NCBI RefSeq assembly: GCF_028372415.1 | Contig: NC_092877.1 | Coordinates: forward strand, 211,660,116-211,724,115 | DNA from: Notamacropus eugenii | Lineage: Eukaryota; Chordata; Mammalia; Diprotodontia; Macropodidae | DNA: 64,000 nucleotides | Reading direction: 5' to 3' | Shown: piece after piece, positions 33,955 to 45,540 of the stretch | Layout: each line of letters starts with the position of its first letter | Numbering within the stretch: position 1 is the stretch's first letter | Notes under the pieces: generated by a model | Told to the model about the DNA's origin: nothing | The model's database searches: none | The model's input: the letters and a program-made list of their open reading frames with translations, nothing else | Program-made: the position numbers and the translations under genes

Positions 33955-34499
33955 GTGAATTGTTGGATGCTCTGAAATTGACCTTCAGCTTTTAATTCCC
34001 CATCGTTTTATCTGCTTGTACTAAGCCTTCCAGAATAGGTAGGAGGAGGAAAGAAGTTTGTAGAAAAACTTACTACTCAGAATTTGGCAGGGAGAATTAT
34101 GTGAAGAAACAAGATGTGCCACTTGTGGTCAGTTTCAGTATCTATTCTGAGAAGGTGGATTTTCCCCGAACTTCCAAAGGGTTATTATTCAGAGAAAAAA
34201 ATGGATTTTTAAAAATATACCTGTATCTGTAGTCTTTGTACTTGATGGTGGCGTACTTTTTTGTTTGTTTAATTGAATGGTTTGGTTTGAAGAGAAAAAT
34301 GATTGTCAGATGTCAAGATGACCGAAGTGTTCACTTCATGAATTATATTTCATCAATGTTTTTTGCCAATAGCTGCATGTATTGCTTGTTTAATAAGAGG
34401 GGGAACTAGAATCTGATAATATCCTATATTTTACATAGTCCTTAAAGTTGATTTTGGAGTTGGCTGGTTTCCTATGAAGTTACCTCTTTTACTTAATGA

Positions 34500-34975
34500 A
34501 GCCTGTCAGTAAGCAAGCATATATCAAATGCTATATATGTCTAATATGAAGTGTAAGATGTAGTTTCTGGCCTCAAGGAACTCACAGTCTGGTTGAAAAG
34601 ACTGACTATATGCATTTAAGAAATACATTATAGTAGGCAAGTATCAATGAGTGGTAGAGACAATATTTCCCATACAAATTTTGGGGGAAGGGGGAAATTT
34701 GTTGTAGCCTGGCCTGGATCCGAGTTATTTTCATAGAAGATTGAGAATTTGAAGCCTTAGGAATTGAGCCTTGGAGGGTAGACCAGATTTGGTTAATATA
34801 TAGAGGAGAGGTCGTTCAGGGAAGGAAGATGTTAGCAACAGTAGAAGGTGTGTTTAATAACAGAGGGTTCTCGTAGAGGATTTTGGAAGGCCTTACCATT
34901 CTCAGGGTAAGGAATATGTATTGCATGTAGGTAATGGGGAGCCACTGAAAGATTTTTGAACAGGGAATATCAGAA
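34500..34975 (-). mobile_element. L2 LINE fragment, minus strand
   Basis: 'gtcagtaagcaagcatatat', 'cctcaaggaactcacagtct' and 'ggtaatggggagccactgaa' occur in reversed L2 order. Confidence 0.65.
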
Positions 34976-35120
34976 AATTACAGAATTGTAAAACTGGAAT
35001 GTTAGAGGTTAGCTAGTCACCTCACTTTACAGATGGGAAAAAGAAGGCCAAGGTATGTGAAGTGAAATGTAAAAGGTCATGCATGGGTTGGGTCTAGAAC
35101 TCTGGCTTTCTCATGACCCA
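34975..35120 (-). repeat. CR1/L3 end plus MIR-like remnant
   Basis: 'aattacagaattgtaaaact' then 'ttagctagtcacctcacttt' and 'acagatgggaaaaagaaggc' reproduce the reversed CR1/L3-to-MIR pattern seen at 12285-12480. Confidence 0.5.
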
Positions 35121-35237
35121 CTTCAGTCTGGTGTTGGTCAGCTTTATACCTTGGGTTGTAATAGTAACTACAACTTCTCTTATTTTAAGGCACAAATTCA
35201 TCAGGCAGCATTTATTAAATGTCTGGTGTGCTAACTA

Positions 35238-35765
35238 AACAATGGTGTGCTATACAACAATGGTTCATAACCTTTCTGATTTCAAGTCCTCTTTCTTACA
35301 CTTTTAAAAATTATTGAGGATCCCAAATGTGTGTTTCGTGGGCTATATCTATCAATGTTTGCCAAACTAGAGGTTAAAACTGATAAAATTTTTAAAAAAT
35401 TTATTCATTAAAAAACAATAATGAACCCACTACATGTTAACATAAATAACTTTTTCCATAAAAATAACTACTTTGTAAAACAAAAATTTAGTGAGAATGA
35501 CACTGTTTTATGTATTTTTACAAGTCTTTTTAATGTCTGACTTAGTAGAAGATAGCTGGATTCTTATAGATCTGCTGCATTCAATCTGTTGTGATGTGTT
35601 GTTTTGGTTGAAGTATATAAAGAAAATATGACCTTATAAAGGGAGGAATATTTTAATAAGCAAATAGCATATTAGAATTATGTAAATACATTTGACCTCC
35701 CAGATCCTCTGAAAGATCTCAGGGACTCTCAGAAGGATTCAGATCCCACTTTTGAGCACAGCTAG
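35238..35765 (+). mobile_element. Old hAT (Charlie-like) element, longer copy
   Basis: It runs from 'caatggttcataacctttct' to 'cacttttgagcacagctag'. Between them are 'ttaaaaattattgaggatcc', 'aatgaacccactacatgtta' and 'tttttaatgtctgacttag' blocks. This is the family seen reversed and shortened at 4262-4475. The order matches an element shared by eutherians and marsupials, from memory. Confidence 0.65.
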
Positions 35766-35799
35766 TAGAGAGATTGATGTGGATTTGGACCATTGGAGC

Positions 35800-36060
35800 A
35801 GCCTCTCAGACTTTCTTGTCTTCCATCAGTCTTCCTCACAACTGCCAAATTAATCTTCTGAGTCATAGGTCTGGCCATAGCTTTTCTAGCCCTAAGTCCT
35901 TACTGATTCCCTATTTTCTCTAAACTAAAAACACACTCTCTTTAGTCTGGCATTTAAGACCTGGCATAATCTTGGTGCAACTTCCTTTTCCAGATTTATT
36001 TCAGGTTACTCCTCCTCATGTATATTCTATGTTGTAGCTTGCTTAGATCTGCCTCAAAGC
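35800..36060 (+). mobile_element. L2-like LINE fragment
   Basis: 'actgattccctattttctct' through 'ctggcatttaagacctggca' matches the L2 C-terminal region in forward orientation. Diverged. Confidence 0.5.
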
Positions 36061-36789
36061 CTTGACTCTCTGAGGTGTCCCTTCCTCTATCAAGCAAGGC
36101 TTCATAATTGAGTGAGTTATTTGTCACATTGGCCTGGAGCAAGCTGGAAGGGAGCCCAGGATGACCAAAGTAGCACTGCCCCCTGCAGTCCACAATTTAG
36201 CAGCATTCTGAATGGAGGTAGGTTTCTTTTTGAAAGTCCTATCTAAGGAAGATAGGCTTTTTTACAGCCTCTCATTCTTGGAAGCGACACTACAAGTCCT
36301 TTGTTGACTTCATGCTGAAGAGGAATTCTCTTTCTGATATCCCCAACAAGCCACTCGAAGACCTTCAGTGAAGGGAAATCCACTACTTCTCTAGGCTGTC
36401 CGTTTCAGTTTTAGATTGTTTTCAGTGTTGGGATGCTTTTCTTACACTGTGCCTACCTTAGTATTCATTTGTACTTGGCATTGAGGTATTATTACAGTGA
36501 TGGTGGTAGTCTCCCCATCGATGCAGTTAATAACCCATTTTGTCCTGCATTCCTCTTTGAGCTCTTTATGCTGTATGTCTCTAGGAGTCTCCTAATAAGT
36601 CCTACAGAAATGGTGTGTGCAGCATTCCGGGGCTTCACTCTACACCTGCTGATACCATGTGGGTAGCACTAGGTCCTGCAAGCTGCCATATGAGGCGCAT
36701 ACCTTCCTTCCTCAAAAATACGTTCGCAGATGGCATCCTTTTCACTGTCTGTCATTTACAGTCCTTTAGTAGTTAAAAATGTTTTTGCC

Positions 36790-36925
36790 TACTTGGGTCA
36801 GCCACATTCAGATCCAGCCTTAAACACCATCCCTGAGCAAGTCACCTAACCAGTCTTTGCACAGGGTTTTTGTGAGAATCAGAGATGATATTTGTAAAGC
36901 ATTGAGCGTGGTGCCTATTTCTTTC
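36790..36925 (+). repeat. MIR-type SINE
   Basis: 'cattcagatccagccttaaa', 'gagcaagtcacctaaccagt' and the 3' 'ttgtaaagcattgagcgtgg'. Confidence 0.6.
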
Positions 36926-36964
36926 TTCTTCCCTTCCCATTGCTCTTTGGGTGACCCTCAACTT

Positions 36965-37280
36965 AATTCTTTTTTTTTTTTTAAATGAAGCTTCATTTTA
37001 AAAAAATTCACAAGTTTTTTTCCTCCCAATTCCCACCATCCCCACTAAAAAAAGAAAAATAAAACCCTTGTAACAAATATGCACAGACTATAGAAATAAA
37101 TTCCTGCACAGACCATGTTTAAAAATGGGCAACTCATCTTTCCTGTTTATCTGACAAGGAGGTGCATGGCGTTTTCCTAAGTGGTCTTCTGGAATTGCGG
37201 ATGGTGGTTGTTTGGATCAGAGTTCCTAAGTTTTCAGAGTTGTTTGTTTTGATCCTTTTGCTTCAATTTAATTCTTTAAA
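36965..37280 (-). mobile_element. L1-type 3' region fragment, minus strand
   Basis: The T-rich start and 'cttgtaacaaatatgcacag' are reminiscent of reversed marsupial L1 3'UTR. The assignment is by general resemblance only. Confidence 0.4.
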
Positions 37281-38089
37281 TACTGTGGTATTTTATGACT
37301 CAGAGCCATAGATCATCACCAAAAGAATATCAGATGGGCCTCTATTTCATGCAGAGGGTTGGGGGTCATTCAGAGGCAATCCAGTCCTTATCTCTCCTTT
37401 GATTGAGTTTCTATACTCTAATTCTTTTAAAAATCCAGCACCCAGATTTTTCTTGGTCAGAAAATAAAGGAAGAACATAGTGACTGCTAACAAGATTCTT
37501 TCTTCATCCTTTCCCAGGTGATTGGATTATTATTTGGTAGAACTATGAATGTGACTTAATTATAAACCGTTTAGGATTATCTCAGATGTGTAGAACAGTG
37601 ATTTAAATACCTTGACTGAGATTGGGGGTGGAGTGAAATAATCAGGATCTCAGAAGACCGGGAGTATCCTGGGGGTGTGTAGCCGCTTATGTTCCTGTGG
37701 TCTGCATCTTCTAAAAAGCAGATTGTTGGGTACTTGTTTGACTTGTTTATTTGGTTCCCGGTGATACTTTTCAGAGAAGGGGGATGGGTTTTATTTTCTG
37801 AATACTCTGTAAGGATGAGTCTGATTATTCTTCCTATATTACCTACCTGTCTGGATTGTGAGGAAAGTGCTTTGTAAACCTTAAAGCCCTGTAGAAATGG
37901 GAATGGTTGCCATTTATGCAAAGACTCTAATTTCTCTTAGAAAGCTTCCATGAAGTAGTACATATTAGGGTCTGCTCCCCCTGTGCTTCAGAAAAGGAGG
38001 CACTAATAGATTTTTGTAGACAGGTTTAGATGCCATTTGGCCAGCTTCTTGTCTGTAGCTTGGCTAGTTAATTTTCTAAAAAATAATTT

Positions 38090-38900
38090 TCTTGATGATT
38101 TTTTACTCCATAGTCCTTGCTTTATATAATCTCCTCTCTCCTTTCTGCTTCTCTCCTCCCTCCACCCCTGAATCCTCTCTCATAACAAAGTAAAATTGAG
38201 CCAAACCAGTTGGCACAGCTGCTTGGTCTGAGGGCACATGCCACATTCTGCATCTCCAGTCACCTCCCTCTGTGCTGAGAGAAGGAGGGGTGTTCCATTT
38301 TCTCTTCTCTGAAACCAAGATCTGTTGCTCTAGGGTTTTTTAGTGGTCTTGTATATTGTTCTTCTGGTTCTAATTATTTTACTGTATTTTAGTTCCCATG
38401 GGTTTTCCCTTGTTTCTCTGAATTCCTCATTCATTATTTTTTGGACTGTGATGGTGTTCTACTGCATTGGATTTGTTTAGCTAAAATGCTCATCCATCAC
38501 TTTGTTTCCAGTTTTTTGCTGCCACAAATGGGTTTTATGAACATTTGGGTGTATATGGAATCTTTTCGTCTTTGTTCTTCATAGGACTTATCGTCCCAGC
38601 AGTGGAATCAGTAGGTCAAAGTATGGGAACGGTTTTGTAAGTTTTCTCACATCTTCAAATAGTCTTCTATAGAACAGTGGGGCCATATCATAACTCCACT
38701 AATATCTTCCTTTTAGCCTTTCCAACACATTAGTGATTTTGTCTTTTATCGTCTTTGTCACTTTGAGGGTACAATGAAACTTCATAGGTGCTTAATTTTG
38801 TGTTCATCTAATTATTAATGATTTATAGCCTTTCTCATATGATTTATGCTAGCTTTTAATTAATTTGAAAATCATTCATATCGTTTGACTTCTGGTCTAT
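38090..38900 (-). mobile_element. Old L1 remnants, minus strand
   Basis: 'tgctgccacaaatgggtttt' followed by 'gtatatggaatcttttcgtc' and 'agcagtggaatcagtaggtc' resemble the reversed L1 ORF2 C-terminal/3' region. It is highly diverged and probably several pieces. Confidence 0.5.
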
Positions 38901-39699
38901 TGGAAAATTGCTCTTGGTCATATACTTGTGTCAATTACCTGTAAATATTAATGATTAGTTTTTAGAGGTATTTGATTGAAAGCATTTTTTAATTTGTACT
39001 TTCTATTTATCTGGTATATTGATTTTGTTTGTGCAAAAGTTATTTGGTAATATATTATCAAAATTACCTGTTTTTATCTTTTATGACCATCTTTGGTTTG
39101 GTTAATAAATGCTCTCCCACCTCTCACTCTCAGCCAGAGTTGGGGAAGCTATCTCCTTCCTTATCCTTCTAATTTGTTTATGATGTAACCATTTTTATTT
39201 AGGTTGAATATCCATTTCAAGCAGATCGTGATATCTGATGTGAGATGTAGAATGTGAAAGTTTTCCAAACTGCTTGTGCAGTGTTATTGGGAGTTCTTTG
39301 GTTGAAAGGTTGTGTTAGTTGAGGGAGTGAAGTTTAGATTTTTTATCAGTACAAATTAGTAATTTATTATTCTTTCCCTGGTTTAAGTGGCATTAAACTA
39401 TTGCAGTACAGACTTATATGTGTATTCAGTAAAGAAATCCCTGTTTGTGCTTCTTCCATAAGAGTAATTGCATGTCAGGTGATAAGAACTGTAAGCCAAA
39501 TAGCTTTTCAGAGACAGGCTACATTTTGTAGCTAAGCCATCACCTTCTTCTCCATAGAGTTTGTGCTTGAGTTGTCTTTGTATCTTCCTCCATGCAAAGT
39601 CAGTGCTTAATACTTACTGAATAGAAAGAAATAACTACTTGTTTCTTTGACAAGTTGATGTTTTTATTCTTCTTTACATTTAATTTTGTAAGACACCTT

Positions 39700-39930
39700 C
39701 AACCAAATCACGCAATGTTTAGAGCTGCGGAACTGAAGTTGGAAAGATCTGAGTTCAAATGTGCCCTTAAACGCTCAGTTGTATAACCCTGGACCGGTCA
39801 TTTGACTTGTATGCCTCAGATTCCTCATCTGTAAAGGGAGGATATAGATAACAGGGTTGTTGTGATGATAAAATGAGTTAATATTTATAAAGCACTTGAA
39901 AACTTGGGAGTTCTGCACAAATACAGTCAT
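39700..39930 (+). repeat. MIR-type SINE, near full length
   Basis: 'gaactgaagttggaaagatc', 'gataacagggttgttgtgat', 'gagttaatatttataaagca' and 'cttgaaaacttgggag' follow MIR order over about 220 bases. Confidence 0.85.
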
Positions 39931-40462
39931 TTTAATGAGTGTATGGGGTGTTTTATGTATGCATACGCACAGGACATATGTATGTTTTATTATGTAGTTT
40001 TTGCGTACTTGACACCTTTTCTACTACATACACAGACAAAATGTATTTTGTGTGTACATAAATATGCACAGTCAATCCATATTTGCTTAGGCATAAATAT
40101 TTATTGTGTAAAATAAGTATTTGTGGATTTTTTTTGTTAATATTCTTCTGACCCTTTTCATCAAGATTTGTCTTACAGTTTGAAGTTGAGAAAATTTGTG
40201 TTCCTCCTGGCCTAAAAGTAGATAGTGCTAACAAAGCTTGATGTCATCGTTCAGTATCCATAGACTAAAATCGTTGCTTTAGTGGGAAATCAGACCCAAG
40301 AGCTTTTAGATGATTTCTTGACTAGATTTTTTTCCCACCCTTAAAAGTATCTGCAACATATACTATGAAGTATGGTATGAAGAAATGGCATTTAATTCCC
40401 CAGCAGCATAAGAGATTTGCAAAAGCATTTATTTATTTTTCTTTTTTCTCTTTGCATTGCAG

Positions 40463-40572
40463 CAATGAGAAACTGGGCAGATTGCATGTAGACTGTGGAA
40501 AAGACTCCTGAAGCTTTCAAACTTTATAATATTTAAAAAGAATCACATCTTGTAGCGTAGATGTAAACAAGC
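40463..40572 (+). other. Candidate cryptic (poison) exon in CARS2 intron 2
   Basis: A long pyrimidine tract and TTGCAG (to 40462) form a strong acceptor. A GTAAGC donor follows at 40573. Joined to exon 2, the frame continues for about 15 codons to a TGA, so inclusion would truncate CARS2. There is no protein resemblance; splice use is unproven. Confidence 0.25.
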
Positions 40573-40839
40573 GTAAGCTCCAAAATCAAAGCCGGAAGAA
40601 GTGTACTGTAATTCCAAGAGTATCTTTAGTGATTTATTGTCATGGAGGCTTTAGAGTTGAATGATTCCGGAACTGTCTTTTTGTTTTACAAACTTAACTT
40701 TTGCTACGTTAGCCTTAGGCCTTGTCAGGAAGGAATCTCTCCTTCTCCTGAACTCCTAGAACCTTTTTTTTTTCCTTTTCTTTCACCCCTTTCAATTCTA
40801 CCTTCAGTTATATAGCTTTTTGTGTACTTACTATCTATC

Positions 40840-41475
40840 TTCCCACCCCATTACTATATTGTAAACTCCACGAGTACAGGTGATGGGGTACACACTCTGG
40901 GAACCTTCTTGAACTCTTCTTGAATCTTCCCTCTTGCTCTGGCAGTCTCTGGAGGCTCATAAGCTTTTCTTTATCCCTATGCCCAAATCTCTGTGAATAC
41001 TTCCCACCCTTGATCCTATCAAAATCCCATTCTCGGGGCTACTGGCCACTCCCATCAAGGCCATCCCTGGAACCCCCAGGGTTCCTGGTACTAGGACACC
41101 TCCAGATCCCTCCCACAGTCTTTCTGTATATAAGATTCATCTCACTTTCCTGAAGGCTCTCAGATTCAATCTAACTCAGATTGTATCTGGCCCGCTTGTT
41201 AATACAAGCATCACAAATGCTTAGGCTCCTTAAGAGTCAACCCAATATGGTGAATCTGTAATAAACTTTATTTTACTTTGGCTGAAAGAAGGCTTGGGTT
41301 GAATTCATTCAAGCAGGACCCAGTGTGCTGGTATTTGGGGTCCCCTGCACCCTGAACCTCAACACAGGGATTATTTATTTTATCTTGATATTTCACATAG
41401 CATGTCTAGAATGTTTCTTCTGCACATAGTGGGTACTCGGTAGATCTTTGTTTAATGAATAAATGTCTTGAAATC
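40840..41475 (+). mobile_element. L2-type 3' tail split by an LTR
   Basis: 'attgtaaactccacgagtac' at 40857-40876 and 'ggattatttattttatcttg' from 41368 are the two halves of a typical L2 3' tail. The second half proceeds to 'cacatagtgggtactcggta' and 'taatgaataaatgt'. The LTR at 40881-41364 sits between them. Confidence 0.7.
40881..41364 (+). mobile_element. Solo LTR of an endogenous retrovirus
   Basis: A 484-bp element with TG...CA termini, a TATA-type TATATAAG (41127-41134) and an AATAAA (41260-41265), the usual U3-R-U5 order. It is flanked by an exact 4-bp duplication CAGG (40877-40880 and 41365-41368), which points to an ERV1/gammaretrovirus-like integration. No internal retroviral sequence remains, so this is a fossil left by LTR recombination. 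It postdates the L2 tail it split; its age cannot be measured from one LTR. Confidence 0.8.
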
Positions 41476-41599
41476 TTTTAAACAAAAGATGTATTTAAAA
41501 ATAAGTTATTTTGTACAGTAGTAATTTTAAGGAGTAATTACTTTAGTAATTATTTTCTGTATGAAAAAGAGGAATTAAAATCTTATTTTCTCTTTTCAG

Positions 41600-41717
41600 T
41601 TCATATGTTCGGTTTGATATAATTAGAAGAATCTTAACCAAGGTTTTTGGATACAACATTGTCATGGTGATGGGAATTACCGATGTAGATGATAAAATAA
41701 TCAAGAGAGCAACTGAG
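41600..41717 (+). CDS. CARS2: CARS2 exon 3
   Basis: 118 bases encoding C104 (last base) to E143. It contains [11 protein letters not shown] and [15 protein letters not shown], the strongly conserved CysRS Rossmann-fold segment after the HIGH motif. Acceptor TTTTCAG, donor GTAAAT. It ends in phase 0. Confidence 0.97.
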
Positions 41718-42162
41718 GTAAATATGTTAATTTGATGGCTGAGTATTACAGCTTTTCATATATTATTATTTATACTTAGATACTTTTAAAATACTTGATT
41801 TATTCACAGGTGGACCGGTCCTTATAATTTAACAAATAAACCAGAGGCTTGCACTCATTTTTTAATCATGTCAGAACAGGATTGGGCAGTAAGATGCCTC
41901 AATTCTTTTAGGTTCTTAGTCTCTATTGACAAATTAGCTGTGATACATTCTTTGGTGCTATAAAAGCTTGAATTTTGCTTCCCCAAATGAATGTTTATTT
42001 ATTATGCTTATCATACTTGCAGTGACTTTTAAAAACTATTTAGTCATTAAGGACATTGCTCAATAAGGATGTCGCTTATTAATTTTAAAAAATCTAGGGA
42101 AAAACCTCAACATCTTTTATATTCTTTGTTTTATTTTTCGTGAGTATTTCTGTATATTGTAT

Positions 42163-43710
42163 ATGTCAGTGAAAATTCTTGCTAGAGCCCTCCTTAATAG
42201 CCTGATCCTTCACCTGGATGATGGTCACATACCTGAGAGCCAGTGTGACTTCAGAAAGGGACGAGGAACAGTTGATATGGTGTCTGCTGCCTAACAACTC
42301 CAGGAGAAATGCCAGGAGCAGAACAGAGGTCTGTACACAACGCTTGTAGATCTGACCAAGGCCTTTGACACTGTTAGTCAGGAGGGCTTTTGGAAAATTA
42401 TGTCAAAATTTGGTTGCCTGGAGAAGTTCATCAATACTGTATGTCAATTTCATGATGGCTTGTTTGCCCGAGTTCTGGATAATGGACAAAGTTCTCGTGC
42501 CTTCCCAGTCACCAATGGAGTGAAACAGGGTTGTGTGCTTGCTCCCATGCTTTTCAGCCATGTTGACAAATGCTTTCAATGAGGATGAACACAGCATCAA
42601 AGTCAACTACCGTACTGATGGGAAATTCTTCAATTTGAAAAGGCTACAAGCCAAGACCAAAGTGGAGGGAGTGTTGGTGCATGATTTTCTATTTGCAGAT
42701 GATTGTGCACTCAATGCAGCCCCTGAAGCTGAGATGCAATAAAGTATGGATCAATTCTCTGCTGCCTGCGGTAATTTTGGCCTAATAATTAACACCAAGA
42801 AAACACAGGTGCTCCATCAGCCACCACCACACCATCCCTACGTGGAACCATCAGTTACAACAAATGGAGAAATTTTGAATGCTGTGGATAAGTTCACTTA
42901 CCTTGGTAGTGTACTTTCCAGAGATGTACACATTGACAATGAGGTTGATGCACGCATTGCCAGAGCTAGCTCAGTGTTTGGGAGGCTCTGAAGAAAAGTT
43001 TAGGAGAGAAGAGGTATAAGACTAACTACCAAACTGAAGGTCTACAGAGCCGTTATGCTGACCTCATTGTTGTATGCCTGTGAAACATGGACAGTCTACC
43101 AGCGCCATCCCAGGAAACTGAATCGCTTCCATTTGAACTGTCTTAGGAAGATTCTGAGGATCACCTGGCAGGATAAGGTACCAGACATTAAAGTCCTTGC
43201 TTAAGCTGAACTGCTAAGTATTCAAACTATGCTTCAGAGAGCACAACTCTGATGGACTGGCCACATTGTTTGAATGCTAAATGTACACTTGCCAAAAAGA
43301 CTATTTTATGGAGAACTCGCATGGGGTAGGTAATCACATGGTGGCCAGAAGAAGCGATACAAGGACACTCTCAAGGTCTCTCTCAAGAACTTTGGATTTA
43401 ACTGTGCAACATGGGAGACACTGGCACAGGACCACTCAGCATGGCATGCCCACATCAGAAAGGGTGCTGTGCTCTATGAGCAAAGCAGAATTGAGACAGC
43501 ACAAAGTAAATGCAGGATGCACACATTTGGAATGTTCACCACAAATATTCACACGGACTATCTGTGCCCAACCTGTGGTAGAGCATTCCGAGCTCGTATT
43601 GGTCTGATTAGCCACAGTCAGACACACTGAAATTTCACTTTACAATGGTGATGTCATTTTGGTCCTCTTCAAAGACAAAGGAAAACAACCAAGACCAACC
43701 AACCAATATG
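42163..43710 (+). mobile_element. RTE-clade LINE, 5'-truncated
   Basis: Translation in shifting frames gives an RTE reverse transcriptase: 'ESQCDFRKGRGTVDM' (about 42240), 'DLTKAFDTV' (about 42352), 'TNGVKQGCVLAPMLF' (about 42510), and FADD at 42692-42703 for the catalytic YADD. Later come 'KFTYLGSVLSRD' (about 42893) and a C-terminal zinc-finger-like 'CPTCGRAFRARIGLISH' (about 43564-43614). The endonuclease domain is missing. Several stops and frame changes show it is dead. It ends with 'gatgtcattttggtcctctt' and (ACCA) repeats. Confidence 0.88.
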
Positions 43711-43874
43711 TCAGTGAAGGGAGGATGAGGAGATTTTATGATTAGTGGTTGACATGGGAGAGTTTTTGGGTAAAAAATATTCTGCAGTTAGATATTCAAA
43801 TTAAATTAAATTTAAATTTATTTAAATAAAAATTAAAAAGAGGTTTTTAAGTTATTTGGTCCAACCATCTCTCT

Positions 43875-44040
43875 CAGTCTATAAGGAAGCAGCATGATAT
43901 AGTGAAAAGGACCCTAAATTGTAAATTGGAGTACCTGGATTTAAATCCCATTTCTAATAGTGTTTAACTTTAGGACTTTAGGTAAGTCAAGAAATCTGTT
44001 CGCTCCTCAGTTTTCTGTAAGTAAAAAGGCATGGCAAAGA
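43875..44040 (+). repeat. MIR-type SINE
   Basis: 'aagcagcatgatatagtgaa', 'gtacctggatttaaatccca' and 'actttaggtaagtcaagaaa'. Confidence 0.7.
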
Positions 44041-44379
44041 GATTTGTCTGGATGGAAAGAGATTGTAGGAATGAAAAGGTTGAAGTAGGTTGAAGGACAT
44101 TTTGATTATAAGAGGACCTTGAGGTTAGATTTTAATTAGTAGTAGATGATGGGGGAGTTACTGTACATTTTTAGTCAAGTGAGTAACTGATAAAAATGTT
44201 TTTGTTTCTTCCCAAGAAGATTCTCCTGGAAACCATATTTCTGTATAGTCTCTCCTTCATAATTGAGTGAAGGTGGGGTGGAGGTGGGTAGAGTATATCT
44301 AGAAGGCTGTTGCCGGAATCTGAAAGTGAGTTTGATGACCCAGACAAGAGTCTGAAAGGAAGAGACATTGAGAAAGGAG

Positions 44380-44530
44380 AATTGACAGGATTTGCTAATG
44401 GGATATAGAGGGAAAGGAAAGAGAAAAAGTTCAACTTTATTATTATGAGTTTGAACCTAGTCTACCAGATGCTGCTGACAGAGATGAGGATGTATTAGGA
44501 AAGGGAATTTGGGAAAAGATGATTTGTTTA
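44380..44530 (-). mobile_element. L2 LINE fragment, minus strand
   Basis: 'ttgacaggatttgctaatgg' onwards follows the reversed L2 ORF2 region. Short; boundaries vague. Confidence 0.45.
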
Positions 44531-44699
44531 AAAAAAACCAAACTTATTTTTAGATGTGGAGTATATTCAAGGGGTGATGCACTAGTGAGAGACTACTGTG
44601 GGATAGCATCATTGATTTGGAAGTCACAAGACCAGTTCAGGAGGGATCATGTATGTAGAAGTTTTTACAGTGATCAAGGGAGACTAGTATCTCTGGTGT

Positions 44700-45215
44700 G
44701 AGGGCTGCTGTGCCCTTTTCAAAGCTGCTGATCCACCTTTGGTGTCCATTTGATTCACTTAATTCTCACTTATGGCTCCAAGAAGCTGTAGTATACACAT
44801 GTAGCCATGCCTCAGTAAACTGTTTTGATAAATAGGCTGAAGCAGGCTGAGCGTAACCTACAGACCTCCAATCCTTCGACGAGTTGGATTGGTGTCTGCC
44901 CTAAGTTTGTGAAGACTTCCTCAGGTGGAATGGGTGGTGAGAACAAGAAGGCTGTGGAGCACTTAGATCTTCATTAGACATTGAGGTTATCCATTGCATC
45001 CTGAGCCATTCCCAGTCATCCTGACTTTTATATGGAAGAGAGAGTGAGTCCAATGACTTTAATGACTTAAAATCGAGTTTATGTGAGAGTCAAAAGATGT
45101 CACCTGAGCTTCTGTTGGTCTGATCAGCCTCTGTTGGACATCCTATACCTTGACCCTCATCATGGTGATGTCATTTTGGTCCTCTTTGAGAACAAGGACA
45201 ACCAACCAACCAACA
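44700..45215 (+). repeat. RTE-tailed SINE, plus strand
   Basis: A roughly 515-base element without coding sequence. It has 'gctccaagaagctgtagtat' and 'cgacgagttggattggtgtc' in the body, then 'cattcccagtcatcctgact', and the tail 'gatgtcattttggtcctctt' plus CAACCAACC. The tail is the same as that of the RTE LINE ending at 43710. Confidence 0.75.
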
Positions 45216-45384
45216 TATTTTTATATGTTTGCATATATAGTTAATAAAGTTTTGCAATCAGGGAACTTCTGTAGAATTAAAAGCTTCTCAGTCCAAAGAA
45301 TTTAAGATTTTTCTACACCTGTAAATATCCGTGGCAGTATTCACTAGATTGAACCATAACAGCAATGTGAGACTGGTCATTTGA

Positions 45385-45540
45385 ATATTATTATTATCCC
45401 CATTTCACAGATGAGAAAACTGAGGCTTGGAGAGATCAAGTGGCTTGCTCACAGTCATATGCTTTGGGTCAAGAGCTGGGATTTGAATCTGGGTCATCTC
45501 CTGACTCTTAATATTATATCATGTTACTTCAGTCTGTGAG
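45385..45540 (-). repeat. MIR-type SINE, minus strand
   Basis: 'ccccatttcacagatgagaa', 'aactgaggcttggagagatc' and 'gagctgggatttgaatctgg' are the reversed MIR core. Confidence 0.85.

Larger units (their letters stand above)
32976..41599 (+). other. CARS2: CARS2 intron 2
   Basis: An 8.6 kb intron. It contains a 27-base C tract (33928-33954), L2 and CR1 fragments, an old hAT (35238-35765), MIR copies, minus-strand L1 pieces and a solo LTR (40881-41364). A candidate cryptic exon lies at 40463-40572. Stretches 33100-33600, 33960-34490, 37290-38090 and 38960-39690 show nothing I recognise. Confidence 0.9.
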
